DNA of 64,000 nt from Halopiger xanaduensis SH-6 (GCF_000217715.1 NC_015658.1:248001-312000), one strand, 5' to 3'. Counted from the first letter of the stretch, positions 1 through 9,676 are shown. Numbers and translations: made by a program. Notes: a model not told the origin generated them from the letters alone.

Positions 1-472
1 CGCCGCGCTGGACTTGCTGATGCAGCGCAGCATCATCCAACTTATCCGGGAGATCGCCGAACAGCGAGATCTGACGATCGTCTTCATCACCCACGACCTG
101 CCGCTTGTCGCGAACCTGGCCGATCGGATCGCCGTCCTGTACGCCTTCGAGTTCGTCGAGGTCGGCGACGCGTACGAGGTGCTGAAGGCGGCGAAACACC
201 CCTACACGCGAGCGTTGCTCAATTCGACGCCCAATCTCGATACGCCGCGCGAACAGATGAAGCCGATCGAGGGGGCGGCGCCGGATCCGGTGTCGGTTCC
301 CGAGGGCTGTTCCTACCATCCCCGATGTCCGCTATCCGATGCGGTCTGCGAACGCGACGACCCGCCGCTAGATTCGGACGCGGACGACGGACACGTCGCG
401 GCGTGTCACTACGTCGAAGACGTCCCCGATGCGGTACCGCTGACCCTTCAGGAGGTGAAGATCAATGAGTAA
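1..472 (+). CDS. ABC transporter ATP-binding protein, oligopeptide family (3' part)
   Basis: Partial: the gene enters from the left edge and is read from base 2, so Walker A and the LSGGQ signature lie outside the window. What remains is the end of Walker B with the D-loop region (ALDLLMQ), the switch histidine in FITHDL, and the C-terminal extension of Opp/Dpp ATPases with its cysteine pattern (CSYHPRC, then C..C). It would energise uptake of short oligomers with the next ATPase. Its stop overlaps the start of that gene by 8 bases, so the two are coupled. The neighbouring glycosidases suggest oligosaccharide rather than peptide substrates; that is inference. Confidence 0.9.
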   Translation, partial: AALDLLMQRSIIQLIREIAEQRDLTIVFITHDLPLVANLADRIAVLYAFEFVEVGDAYEVLKAAKHPYTRALLNSTPNLDTPREQMKPIEGAAPDPVSVPEGCSYHPRCPLSDAVCERDDPPLDSDADDGHVAACHYVEDVPDAVPLTLQEVKINE

Positions 473-1577
473 CGATCACGTCGTCGCCCTCGAGAACGTC
501 GAGGTCCACTTCGAGTCGGATTCGTCGATGCTCTCTCGGCTGCGCGGCGACACTGACATCGTCAAGGCGGTCGACGACGTCTCGCTTTCGATCCCCGAGA
601 ACGACGTCGTCGCGCTGGTCGGCGAGTCCGGCTGCGGAAAGACGACCCTCGGAAAGACGGCGATCGGCGTCCAGCGGCCGACCGCCGGCACGGTGTCGTA
701 CCGCGGGCAAGACATCTGGAAGGCCAAAGACGGGGAAGGAACCGTCGAGATTCCCTTCGACGAAATTCGGCAATCGCTCCAGATCATCCCGCAGGACCCG
801 GGTGCGTCGCTCAATCCGAACAAGACGGTCCAGCACTCCCTCGAGGCGCCGCTCAAGCTTCGCAAGCCGGAGATGGACGCCTTCGATCGCCGAGAGCGCA
901 TCTACGAAATGCTCGAGCGAGTCGGCATGTCCCCGCCGGAGGACTACGCCAAGCGGTTCCCCCACCAGCTCTCGGGCGGCGAGAAACAGCGCGTCGCGCT
1001 CATTCGGGCGCTGTTGATGAACCCCGATCTCATCCTCGCCGACGAGGCGGTGTCGGCGCTCGACGTCTCCCTGCGGATCGACATGATGGACCTGATGCTG
1101 GAACTGCAGGGGCAGTTCAACACCTCCTTCCTGTTTATCAGCCACAACCTCTCGAACGCCAGCTACGTCGCCGGGAAGTCCGACGGTCGGATCGGCATCA
1201 TGTACCTCGGCGAGCTGGTCGAACTCGGCCCCATCGACGAGGTGCTCGAGAATCCGAAACACCCCTACACGAAGGCGCTGGTGTGGGCGACGCCGAACCT
1301 CGATCCCGATGTCGATGAACCGGACGGCTCGCCACTTCGGAAGATTGACGTGCCGGATCCGCGGAACCCACCTTCGGGCTGTCGGTTCCACACCCGCTGT
1401 CCGAAAGCGCGCGAAGCCTGTAAGCACAGCGCGCCCGACGCGGTGCCGGTCGACGGCGACGACGACCACACGGTGACCTGCTTCCGGGAACTCGACACCC
1501 ACGAGTACTGGGACAGTCCCGAACTTACGGACGAACCGGACGATACCGCACGGCTCGAGAACGAGCCGACGCAGTAG
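465..1577 (+). CDS. ABC transporter ATP-binding protein, OppF/DppF type
   Basis: 370 aa, complete. Walker A GESGCGKTT at residues 53-61, signature LSGGEKQR at 169-176, Walker B with LADEAVSALD, switch His in FISHNL, and the C-terminal oligopeptide-ABC domain with paired cysteines (CRFHTRC, C). This is the second ATPase of a two-ATPase importer. In haloarchaea such importers often sit beside glycoside hydrolases and carry sugar oligomers, which fits the arabinosidase genes downstream (inference). It ends the transporter operon; the next gene starts about 70 bases later. Confidence 0.95.
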   Translation: MSNDHVVALENVEVHFESDSSMLSRLRGDTDIVKAVDDVSLSIPENDVVALVGESGCGKTTLGKTAIGVQRPTAGTVSYRGQDIWKAKDGEGTVEIPFDEIRQSLQIIPQDPGASLNPNKTVQHSLEAPLKLRKPEMDAFDRRERIYEMLERVGMSPPEDYAKRFPHQLSGGEKQRVALIRALLMNPDLILADEAVSALDVSLRIDMMDLMLELQGQFNTSFLFISHNLSNASYVAGKSDGRIGIMYLGELVELGPIDEVLENPKHPYTKALVWATPNLDPDVDEPDGSPLRKIDVPDPRNPPSGCRFHTRCPKAREACKHSAPDAVPVDGDDDHTVTCFRELDTHEYWDSPELTDEPDDTARLENEPTQ

Positions 1578-1645
1578 CGGTTCCCACGATCTGGGCCTGA
1601 CAGTCTCCAGTACTTCTATTACGCCGCCGTCGAAACGAGCGTGCA

Positions 1646-1858
1646 ATGAACACGAGCGAAGCGATATTCCGGGGGCTCCTCGCGATCACCCTGACGCTGG
1701 CGGTTATCCTGCTGGCGCTGTTTCCCTTCCAAGAACCCGGATCGGGGGGATACGTTATCTCCGTGCTGACGCTGTCGATCCAGGGCGTGGTGATTCTCGT
1801 CGCGGCGGCCGGACTCTACTTCGGCTGGGAGCCGTTCTCGTTTCTCGACGAAAGCTAG
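1646..1858 (+). CDS. small two-helix membrane protein
   Basis: 70 aa with two clear hydrophobic segments (about 10-27 and 36-60) separated by a Gly-rich turn (EPGSGG), and a short acidic C-terminus. The ATG start leaves no room for a signal peptide. It is a membrane protein of unknown role, lying between the ABC importer and the converging GH51 gene, whose stop is 13 bases away. It resembles the small uncharacterised membrane proteins common in haloarchaea; no motif gives a function. Confidence 0.7.
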   Translation: MNTSEAIFRGLLAITLTLAVILLALFPFQEPGSGGYVISVLTLSIQGVVILVAAAGLYFGWEPFSFLDES

Positions 1859-1870
1859 CCCGCTGCAGGC

Positions 1871-4075
1871 TTACGTCCCGTTCTCGGCTTCAGCCGTATT
1901 CTCCCGGTCCGCGGTCAACCGAACCATCGAGTACGGCGGAAGCGACACCGTGACGCTATCCTCGTCGACCACCGCGCTGTCGGTCGTCGGCGTGATCCGG
2001 TCGGGCTCCTCGAGCGTGTTTCGGTCGTACATCGTCTCCGCCGAGAGGCGGTCGACGGTGATTTCGCCCCCGTTGACGGCCGCCAGCGGCTCGCCCGACA
2101 CCGTGACGTCGATAGCGTCGGCCCCGGCGTCGCGGTGGACGAGGATGACGGCGAGATCATGCTCGTCGGCGTCGGTCACCGCCATCGCGTCGACTGCGGG
2201 CTCGTCGGTCACCGGCTCGAGTTCGCCGAACCACTCGCTCGTGTCCGCCCCCCAGGTCGTCTCCGTCGAAAAGGTGTGGCAGGTCACGTCGACGCCGATC
2301 GGGGTCCCGCCGATGAGCCCCGAACCGAGCTGCTGGCCGTAGTAACAGGGGTCGGCCCACACGCGTCCCTGCGACTTCCGGAGGCCGCCGCCGTGGTTCC
2401 CGACGCCGGAGTGGGTCACCATCTCGACGGTGCCGCTCCGGATGCACTCGTGGATGATCGTGGCGTCGAAGACGACCTCGGTGATGCTCTTGTTCGTCGG
2501 GAGCGTCTCGCGGTCGAGTTGGTGCTTCTGAGAGTCTGTGGACGGTTCGGTGTCGTCCTCTGGCTCGTCGAACCGGGTGAACAGTTGCAGCTCCGTAATC
2601 GCCTGTCGCACGTCCTCGAGGCCGGCGTCCCGGCAGTCGGCTGCGACCGCCTCGTACTCCTCGCGCAACTGGCTCGCGACGCCCGAGTGGGCGTTGAACA
2701 GTTCGACCGGATCGGTCTCGGGACTGGCGTGACACTCCATGAGGACGTGGTCCGTGAGCCAGTCGTCCGCGTCGAGTTCCTCGAGCAGCGGCTCGTTCCA
2801 GTCGGTCAGTCGGTTCCCGCAGGCCAGCACCTCGATCGAGTCGTCGACGGACTCCATCGCGTTCTTGAACCGGCGGAACCGGTCCGCGTTACCCCTCGGC
2901 GTCGTCCAGCCGATCTGCCACGAGCCGTAGAGTTCGTTCCCGACCTCCCAGTAGGTGACGTCGTACGGGTCGGGGTGGCCGTGTTCGGCCCGCAGCGCGC
3001 CCATCTCGGTGTCGGTCGAGCCGTTGCAGTACTCCACCCAGCGGGCCGCTTCCTCGGGCGTCGCGCTCCCGGCGTTCAGGCAGATCATCGGCTCGCAGCC
3101 GACCGCCTCGCAGAGCGCGACGAACTCGTCGGTGCCGAACAGGTTCGTCTCGAGGGCGTCCCACGCCGGGTTCGGCTTCGTCGGCCGCTCCTCTATCGGG
3201 CCGACGCCGTCCTCCCAGTGGTAGCCGGAGACGAAGTTCCCGCCGGGCCACCGGAGCACGGAGAGGTTCATCTCCGAGAGCAACTCGACGATTTCGGGAT
3301 CGGCCGTGGCGACGTGATCGTCGGGATAACAGCAGACGCGGTCGACGACGACGTTCGCGTCCGACGCCTGCGTGGTCACGCTGAACCCGTACAGACGCTC
3401 GTCCTCCCGGTCGACCGGCGGCAGCTCGAGCGAGAACGAGACGGTCCGGTTCTCGTCTCGAGCGGTCACCTCGGTTTCGGCGAGTAGCGTGCCGATCGAG
3501 CCGTCGTCGTCGACCTCGTGGATGGCGAGACGAACCGACGTCTCCTCGGCGGCGCGCAGCGTTACCTGCCCCTCGAACGCGGTCGTCCGGTGGACTGGAA
3601 GGTAACACCACTGCGCGAGCCCGTCGTATCCGTCCGTGGATCCGGTCTCGAACCGCTGTGCGCGGTCGTCCGCCGTTCCGATGTCGGGGCTCGTTCGAAC
3701 GTCCGCGGCGTGCCCGTACGGGAACCACCACAGCGCAGTGCCATCGTGATACGCGCGCTGCAACCGCTCGGCGGCCGGCAACCCGTGGGTCTCGGCGTAG
3801 GTCTCGATCCGCTCGTCGATGGCGTCGGGGTCGGAGAGCTCGCTGTTCCCGCCGTCGGCACCGTACTGCTGGTCCCCGAACTTCCAGGAGCCGAAGGTCG
3901 GATTGAACAGCACCTGCGCCTCGAGGACGTTCGTCACGTTCCGCGGCGTGTAGAGGTGTTCGCCGAATTTGCTATACAGTTCGGGAGACACGTCGTCGCC
4001 CCGGCGCGAGGGATCGAGCCGAACGGTCGCTCGAGACTCGGACTCGCCGCTCGCGTGCGTGAAAAGGTCTGCCAT
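1871..4075 (-). CDS. alpha-L-arabinofuranosidase, GH51-like, cytoplasmic
   Basis: 734 aa from the ATG at 4075; a GTG at 4096 would add seven residues. A (beta/alpha)8 clan GH-A enzyme: the RWPGGNF motif opens the barrel, WEVGNELYG carries the likely acid/base (N380-E381), and ITELQLF the likely nucleophile (E495). The last 150 residues form a beta-sandwich as in GH51. It has no signal peptide, so it probably releases L-arabinose from imported oligomers. It is transcribed away from the GH127 gene across a 108-base shared promoter with a palindromic operator. Family assignment is firm; the exact substrate is inferred. Confidence 0.88.
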   Translation of the reverse strand: MADLFTHASGESESRATVRLDPSRRGDDVSPELYSKFGEHLYTPRNVTNVLEAQVLFNPTFGSWKFGDQQYGADGGNSELSDPDAIDERIETYAETHGLPAAERLQRAYHDGTALWWFPYGHAADVRTSPDIGTADDRAQRFETGSTDGYDGLAQWCYLPVHRTTAFEGQVTLRAAEETSVRLAIHEVDDDGSIGTLLAETEVTARDENRTVSFSLELPPVDREDERLYGFSVTTQASDANVVVDRVCCYPDDHVATADPEIVELLSEMNLSVLRWPGGNFVSGYHWEDGVGPIEERPTKPNPAWDALETNLFGTDEFVALCEAVGCEPMICLNAGSATPEEAARWVEYCNGSTDTEMGALRAEHGHPDPYDVTYWEVGNELYGSWQIGWTTPRGNADRFRRFKNAMESVDDSIEVLACGNRLTDWNEPLLEELDADDWLTDHVLMECHASPETDPVELFNAHSGVASQLREEYEAVAADCRDAGLEDVRQAITELQLFTRFDEPEDDTEPSTDSQKHQLDRETLPTNKSITEVVFDATIIHECIRSGTVEMVTHSGVGNHGGGLRKSQGRVWADPCYYGQQLGSGLIGGTPIGVDVTCHTFSTETTWGADTSEWFGELEPVTDEPAVDAMAVTDADEHDLAVILVHRDAGADAIDVTVSGEPLAAVNGGEITVDRLSAETMYDRNTLEEPDRITPTTDSAVVDEDSVTVSLPPYSMVRLTADRENTAEAENGT

Positions 4076-4143
4076 GATCGTTCGGAATTGTTTCACAGCC
4101 TATCATAAATGTGTGGGTCGCCGACGGGACGGACTTACAGCAG

Positions 4144-4178
4144 TATTTATATGTCATTGTGTGCTGTTCGCACACAAT
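4144..4178 (+). promoter_or_regulatory. TATA box and perfect 9-bp inverted-repeat operator
   Basis: A TATA element (TATTTATAT, 4144-4152) lies 32 bases before the GH127 ATG at 4184. Directly after it is a perfect inverted repeat: ATTGTGTGC (4156-4164), a 5-base spacer, then GCACACAAT (4170-4178). The repeat covers the expected transcription start, so a bound protein could block initiation. It also lies about 80 bases upstream of the divergent GH51 start. Dimeric IclR regulators are encoded nearby and are the obvious candidates; which one binds is inference. Confidence 0.75.
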
Positions 4179-4183
4179 AGACG

Positions 4184-6094
4184 ATGATGAACGCAGACGC
4201 AGTCCCGCTTTCGGACGTGACGATCACCGACGACTTCTGGCGTCCGCGAATCGAGACGAACCGGGACGTGACGATCGAGTACCAGTACGAGCAACTCGAG
4301 ACGAGCGGCTGCCTCGAGAACTTCCGGCGGGCCGCCGCCGGCGAAACGGGCGGCTTCGAGGGGTTCTGGTTCGCCGATACGGACGCGTACAAGTGGATCG
4401 AGGCCGCCAGTTACGTCCTCGCGACGACCGACGACCCTGACCTGGAGGAACGGGTCGACGAGGTCGTCGACCTGATCGCCGCCGCGCAGGAGGACGACGG
4501 CTACCTCAACACGTACTTCGCGCTCGAGGAGCCGGCGAAGAAGTGGACGAACCTCAACATGATGCACGAACTGTACTGCGCGGGCCACCTCATCGAAGCG
4601 GCCGTTGCGCACTACCGTGCGACGGGGAAGACGTCGTTGCTCGACGTCGCGACGAAATTCGCCGACTACATCGACGAGGTGTTCCCAGACGAGGTCGACG
4701 GCGCGCCGGGCCACCAGGAGATCGAACTCGCCCTGGTGAAACTCGCCCGCGCGACCGGCGAGGATCGCTATGTCGAACTCGCCGCCTACTTCATCGACGT
4801 TCGGGGCCGCACCGACCGCTTCGAGCGGGAGTTCGAGAACACCGAGGAGATCGCCGGCTACGACTCCGACGACGGCGGAATCGCCGAGAGCGCTCGCGGC
4901 GCGTTCTACGAAGACGGCGAGTACGACGGCACGTACGCGCAAGCGCACGCCCCGCTCGAGGAGCAGGACGCCGTCGAGGGTCACGCCGTGCGGGCGATGT
5001 ACTTCTTCGCCGGCGCCGCGGACGTCGCCGCGGAGATGGGTGACGACGAACTGCTCGAGCACTTAGAGCGGCTCTGGCGGAACATGACGACGAAGCGGCT
5101 GTACGTCACCGGCGGCATCGGGTCGGCCCACGAGGGCGAGCGGTTCACCGAGGACTACGACCTGCCCAACGACACGGCCTACGCCGAGACCTGCGCGGCG
5201 ATCGGGAGCGTCTTCTGGAACCGGCGCATGTTCGAACTGACCGGCGACGCGAAGTACGCCGACCTCATCGAACGGACGCTCTACAACGGCTTCCTGGCCG
5301 GCGTCTCGCTCGACGGCACCGAGTTCTTCTACGACAACCGCCTCGAGAGCGACGGGAGCCACGGCCGTCAGGGCTGGTTCGACTGCGCGTGCTGTCCGCC
5401 CAACGTCGCGCGGTTGTTCGCCTCGCTCGAGCGGTACCTGTACACCGTCGACGGGCGGGAACTCTACGTCAACCAGTACGTCGAGAGTACGGCGACACCG
5501 ACGGTCGACGACGCCGAACTCGAGGTCGCACAGACGACCGACTACCCCTGGGACAGCGAGGTGACGATCGACGTCGAGGCGCCGGAACCGACGCAGGCGA
5601 CGATCTCCCTTCGCGTCCCCGAGTGGTGCGACGAGGCGTCGATCGAGGTGAACGGGGAGCCGATCCCGGTCGACGGCGACGGGTACGTCTCCCTCGAGCG
5701 CACGTGGGACGACGATCGAATCACCGCGACTTTCGAGATGTCGGTTACCGTCGTCCGCAGCCATCCCGCGGTCGCGGCCAACGCCGGCCGCGTCGCCCTC
5801 GAGCGCGGGCCGATCGTGTACTGCCTCGAGGAGCCCGACGCCGAGCGACCGGTGCATCAGTACCGCGTCGACTCGACGACCGACCTGGAGCCGGTTTACC
5901 GGGACGACCTCCTGGGCGGCGTGACCGTCCTCGAGGGGGAAGCGCCGGTCCCGGCTCTCGACGGTTGGGGGAACAGCCTCTACCGACCGGCCGAGGAATG
6001 CGAGGAGACGACGGCCCAATTGACCGCGATCCCGTACTACGCGTGGGATAACCGCGAAAGCAGTGCGATGCGCGTCTGGCTACAGGAAAACTAA
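4184..6094 (+). CDS. beta-L-arabinofuranosidase, GH127 (DUF1680) family
   Basis: 636 aa, the usual length for the family. GH127 enzymes use a Zn-bound cysteine as nucleophile, and the ligands are all visible: E335 and C337 in AETCA, then C401, C403 and C404 in the CACCPPN motif, with C403 the expected nucleophile. The N-terminal (alpha/alpha)6 barrel is followed by two beta-sandwich domains. There is no signal peptide, so it acts in the cytoplasm on beta-linked arabinofuranosides. A second ATG follows directly at 4187; either start is possible. Transcription is from the TATA/operator region just upstream. Confidence 0.93.
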   Translation: MMNADAVPLSDVTITDDFWRPRIETNRDVTIEYQYEQLETSGCLENFRRAAAGETGGFEGFWFADTDAYKWIEAASYVLATTDDPDLEERVDEVVDLIAAAQEDDGYLNTYFALEEPAKKWTNLNMMHELYCAGHLIEAAVAHYRATGKTSLLDVATKFADYIDEVFPDEVDGAPGHQEIELALVKLARATGEDRYVELAAYFIDVRGRTDRFEREFENTEEIAGYDSDDGGIAESARGAFYEDGEYDGTYAQAHAPLEEQDAVEGHAVRAMYFFAGAADVAAEMGDDELLEHLERLWRNMTTKRLYVTGGIGSAHEGERFTEDYDLPNDTAYAETCAAIGSVFWNRRMFELTGDAKYADLIERTLYNGFLAGVSLDGTEFFYDNRLESDGSHGRQGWFDCACCPPNVARLFASLERYLYTVDGRELYVNQYVESTATPTVDDAELEVAQTTDYPWDSEVTIDVEAPEPTQATISLRVPEWCDEASIEVNGEPIPVDGDGYVSLERTWDDDRITATFEMSVTVVRSHPAVAANAGRVALERGPIVYCLEEPDAERPVHQYRVDSTTDLEPVYRDDLLGGVTVLEGEAPVPALDGWGNSLYRPAEECEETTAQLTAIPYYAWDNRESSAMRVWLQEN

Positions 6095-6182
6095 GCGGAG
6101 ACCACAGTTTTAACGTCGAGTTCGAGTCATCCGGTCGGGAACGAGATACCGCCGTCGCTCCGAACGAGTCAGGCCGGCAGCA

Positions 6183-6944
6183 CTACGCGTAGTTGTACTC
6201 GAGTTCGATCACGTTCGCCGCACCCTGGAGCGCGGTCAGATAGTCGCCGTAGAACTGATCGTCGTCGACGCGGTGGACGGGGCAAGAGAGACCGATCGAC
6301 GCGATACTTCGCCCGTCGTCGTCGGTGATCGGTGCAGCGAGCGATCGCAACCCGGGCCGTTGTTCCTCGTCGCTCTCCGCGTACCCTCGTTCGCGGATTG
6401 CGGTCAGTTCGTTGTCGAGGGACTCACGTGTCGTGATGGTGTTCGACGTGAGCATCGGTAAACCGTGCTCCGAAACGATGCCGTCGACCTCACACTGGGA
6501 GCGGAACGCGAGTAGCGCTTTTCCGGACGCCGTACTGTGGAGGTGGACGGGTTCGCCTTCGTGCGTGCCCAGTTCGATTCCGTTCGTTCCGCTGGCGTAG
6601 TACAGGTAGACCCCGAGGCCGTTGTTCTCGACGAACAGCGTCGCGAGTTCGCCCGTCTCCTCGGCGAGGCGATCGACCTGCGGTTGGGCGATGTCGTAGA
6701 TGGGGACGAGATTTCTCGCGTGAGAGCCGAGACTGAAAAGCGGCAGTCCGATGTGGTACTCGTCGCCGTCCTTGTCGACGTACTCGTTATGCTCGAGCGT
6801 TTTCAGGTAGTTGTACACCGACCGCTGTCCGATGTCGACCCGCTCCGTGATCTCGCCGATGGTCGCACCGTCGAGGTCGCGGATGACCTCCAAGATTTCG
6901 AAGGTGCGGCTAACGGACCGGATAGAAGACTCTGACTTAGCCAT
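6183..6944 (-). CDS. IclR family transcriptional regulator
   Basis: 253 aa from the ATG at 6944. Residues 5-70 form the winged helix (IGEITERVDIGQRSVYNYLKTL), followed by the IclR effector-binding GAF-like domain with the typical HLHSTASGKALLA and RGYAESDEEQRPGLRSLAAPI segments. It follows the GH2 gene on the same strand after 53 bases, but a TATA-like CTATATG (about 6970-6976 on the minus strand) would allow a leaderless transcript of its own. It is the local candidate regulator for the arabinosidase genes. The longer open frame to 7241 is antisense-like extension over GH2 and was not used. Confidence 0.92.
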   Translation of the reverse strand: MAKSESSIRSVSRTFEILEVIRDLDGATIGEITERVDIGQRSVYNYLKTLEHNEYVDKDGDEYHIGLPLFSLGSHARNLVPIYDIAQPQVDRLAEETGELATLFVENNGLGVYLYYASGTNGIELGTHEGEPVHLHSTASGKALLAFRSQCEVDGIVSEHGLPMLTSNTITTRESLDNELTAIRERGYAESDEEQRPGLRSLAAPITDDDGRSIASIGLSCPVHRVDDDQFYGDYLTALQGAANVIELEYNYA

Positions 6945-6997
6945 AGTCGTAGTTACGCTCACCGCCACATATAGATTGTCCCGAGCCGAGAACTCGC

Positions 6998-9676
6998 CTA
7001 GTCCCGGCCGGCGAGATAGTCGACGAGTCGACACAACAACCCGGTCACTACCGGGTGCGATCCGGCGGTCGTCTGCACGCGGAACGTGCACGCGACGACC
7101 CGACCGTCGTCGACGGACCGCTCGAGGAGCGGACTCCCCTGGTCGGCCAGCCACCCCCGCACGAACCCGACGTGGACGGTGTCCTCCTCGGGCGCGACGT
7201 CCGCGACGATGTCGTACGGGTAGGCGTCTTCGAACTCCCACCCGAGGTGGCGGTTCGAACAGAACGCCTCGACGAGCGGCGAATCCTGGTAGAAAAACGA
7301 CGCCGCGTTGTTCCAGCTGTCCGTCCGCGGGAGCGACCGAAACTCGAAAAACTCGGTCCCCTGCATCTCTCCCTGGCGGTCCGGGACGTGGACGGCGGTC
7401 CCCCCGTTCGAAACGAACTCGACGATCTCCGCGGTCGTCTCCGTCACGAACGCGACGTCGACGTCGGGCGTCAGGCGGTGGGTGACGTCGAATCCCACCG
7501 ACGCGAGTCTCGAGGCGAGCGTCCCCTCGGCGAACACCAGCGCTTCCGGCGGTTCGCGCGGCGACGGGACGACGACGATCGGTTCCGTACGCGCCAGTTC
7601 CGTCTCGGAGCAGCCCCGAACCGTTAGATCAGCGATCTGTACCGACTCGACCTCCGGGGCGGTAATCCGAACCGGATCCAGTTCCGCTACGGAGTGTGGC
7701 GGGGCAGTCAGCTGTCGGGTTTCGGTCGTCCCGTCGAACTCCCACTCGAGGTCTTCGACGACGCGGTCGTCGGTATCGTTGACGAGCGCGATCTCGAGTT
7801 CGCACTCCCCGCCGCCCCACGCGACGTGCGAATCGACCGTCGGGACGATCGTCACGTCGGCGTTCAGCGCGGCGACGTCGTCGTAGACGGCCTTCTCGTT
7901 TCGGCAGTAATCGAGCAGGCCGGTCACCTCCCACTCGGTATCGTACAGCTGCGTCAGCACGTAGCCGGCGATTTCCTCCCGCGTTCGAAACTCGCCGAGG
8001 ATGTGCTCGAGCGAGACGCTCGCGCGGTGTTGCCACGACGCGGCGAGGTCCTCGAGGCCGTCGAAGACGTCGTCGAGACCGGTCTCGGCGAACCGGTCCT
8101 GAACGCCGCTGGGCCGCTTGACCGGGTCGGTGAGGAACTCGTGGGAGAACCACGCCGGCTCTCGACCGTAGTGGTCGACGAGCGTGGAAACCGACGGAAA
8201 CGAGAGGGCGCCGAACTCCGAGATCACGACCGGCTCGCCGTCGTCGGACCAGCGCTGGGTCGCGTAGTTATCCCGGCGGTGGTGGAGCGTGTGTTCCAGA
8301 TTCTCGACCCACTCGGTCGCTCGGTCGGGACTGATACAGTACCAATGGTAGTCGTTGAGATCGGTCTCGACGTGGGCCCACCCGGAGTTGTCACAGACGA
8401 GGCGCGTCGGATCCCACTCCCGAACCGTTTCGACCAGCGACGCGAGGTACGTCTGCTTCGCCTCGTCGGTCCAGAGCGTCTCTTCGGCCTCGTCGTGGCC
8501 GATCCCCCACTCCTCGTGGTAGAGGCTCCAGACCACGACGCTCGGCCGGTTGTAGTCCCGTTCGACGAGCCGGCGGAGTTCGGTTTTCACCTCTTCTTTC
8601 GAGCGATCCGTATACTGTGCCGGGTTCGCCGGCTCCTCCCAGACGAGGATTCCCTGCCGGTCGGCTGCCTCGAGGAAATCGGGGTGGGCCGGTTTGAGGT
8701 GTTTGCGAACGAGGTTGAACCCGAGTTCCGAGACGCGCTCGAGTTCGCGCTCGAAGAAGCCGTCGTCCGGCGGTCGGTACAACGTCGTGGGGAAGTAGCC
8801 CTGATCGAGCACCCCGCGGAGTCGAATCGGGTCGCCGTTGAGCCGGAAGCCGTCGTCGTCGCGCTCGATCGTCCGGAGGCCGAAGTAATCCTCGTAGCGA
8901 TCGAGCACCTCGCCGTTGGCTTCGAGCGTGATCTCGAGGTCGTACAGCGCCGGGGACTCGGGCGACCAGTACGCCGGCTCGTCGAACTCGAGGACGGCGT
9001 CGTCGTCCCCGTCTATCGGATGGACGGCGATCGCTTCGACCTCCCCGTCTCGCGAGGCTCGAACGACGGCGTCGACCGCCGACGGATCACTGTCGCCGAC
9101 GTCGACATCAAGCGAGACGGCGGCGGTATCCGTCTCGAGGTCGGGCGTCACTTTCGCCCCCGAAACGTGGGTCTCCGGCCGGAACGAGAGCGTCACCGAC
9201 TGCCAGATTCCGCTGACGCGCGTAAACCACGGCTCGCCCTGCTTCCCGTGGGGAATCTCCGACAGATCCTCGGGATCGTGAACCGCGACGGTGAGCGCGT
9301 TCTCCCCGTCGGTGATCGCATCCGTGATTTCGAACTCGAAGGGCAGGTAGCCGCCGCGGTTTTCGCCGACCCGCTCCCCGTTGACCCAGACGGTCGTCCA
9401 GTAGTCGGCGGCGCCGAATTCGACGAAGACGCGCCGTGACTCGAGTTCCGCCACGTCGACCTGAAAGGTCCGATTGTACCACGCGGTTCCGGTATATCCC
9501 CGCAGGCCGTCGTCCTCCTGCCAGCTGTGCGGAACGTCGACGGGATTGGCCTCGGTGAGCCACATCGCGAGTTCCGTCTGCCATCCCTCCGTCATCCCGA
9601 TGCCGTCGGGATCGACTTCGAAGAGCCACTCCCCGTCGAGCGACCGAGAGCGGCGAAGGGACGTATCGTCGTTCAT
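6998..9676 (-). CDS. glycoside hydrolase family 2 enzyme
   Basis: 892 aa. Order: jelly-roll sugar-binding domain (about 1-170), immunoglobulin-like domain (170-275), TIM barrel (275-580), then about 300 residues of beta-rich and amidotransferase-like sequence. The nucleophile is E487 in VISEFGALS. The acid/base is E388 in WSLYHEEWG; most GH2 enzymes have Asn before this Glu, here it is His387. No signal peptide is seen. GH2 covers beta-galactosidases, glucuronidases, mannosidases and arabinosidases; context favours an enzyme acting on arabinan or pectin side chains, but the substrate is not readable. Its upstream region holds the paired operators of the fused regulator gene. Confidence 0.9.
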   Translation of the reverse strand: MNDDTSLRRSRSLDGEWLFEVDPDGIGMTEGWQTELAMWLTEANPVDVPHSWQEDDGLRGYTGTAWYNRTFQVDVAELESRRVFVEFGAADYWTTVWVNGERVGENRGGYLPFEFEITDAITDGENALTVAVHDPEDLSEIPHGKQGEPWFTRVSGIWQSVTLSFRPETHVSGAKVTPDLETDTAAVSLDVDVGDSDPSAVDAVVRASRDGEVEAIAVHPIDGDDDAVLEFDEPAYWSPESPALYDLEITLEANGEVLDRYEDYFGLRTIERDDDGFRLNGDPIRLRGVLDQGYFPTTLYRPPDDGFFERELERVSELGFNLVRKHLKPAHPDFLEAADRQGILVWEEPANPAQYTDRSKEEVKTELRRLVERDYNRPSVVVWSLYHEEWGIGHDEAEETLWTDEAKQTYLASLVETVREWDPTRLVCDNSGWAHVETDLNDYHWYCISPDRATEWVENLEHTLHHRRDNYATQRWSDDGEPVVISEFGALSFPSVSTLVDHYGREPAWFSHEFLTDPVKRPSGVQDRFAETGLDDVFDGLEDLAASWQHRASVSLEHILGEFRTREEIAGYVLTQLYDTEWEVTGLLDYCRNEKAVYDDVAALNADVTIVPTVDSHVAWGGGECELEIALVNDTDDRVVEDLEWEFDGTTETRQLTAPPHSVAELDPVRITAPEVESVQIADLTVRGCSETELARTEPIVVVPSPREPPEALVFAEGTLASRLASVGFDVTHRLTPDVDVAFVTETTAEIVEFVSNGGTAVHVPDRQGEMQGTEFFEFRSLPRTDSWNNAASFFYQDSPLVEAFCSNRHLGWEFEDAYPYDIVADVAPEEDTVHVGFVRGWLADQGSPLLERSVDDGRVVACTFRVQTTAGSHPVVTGLLCRLVDYLAGRD

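Noticed and set aside
462-1646. 394-aa minus-strand frame
   Set aside because: Exact antisense shadow of the ABC ATPase gene; Arg/Val-rich composition and no motif.
2135-3487. 450-aa plus-strand frame
   Set aside because: Shadow of the GH51-like gene on the other strand; such long frames are normal in GC-rich DNA.
7694-9439. 581-aa plus-strand frame
   Set aside because: Antisense to GH2, which has clear catalytic motifs; the frame has none.
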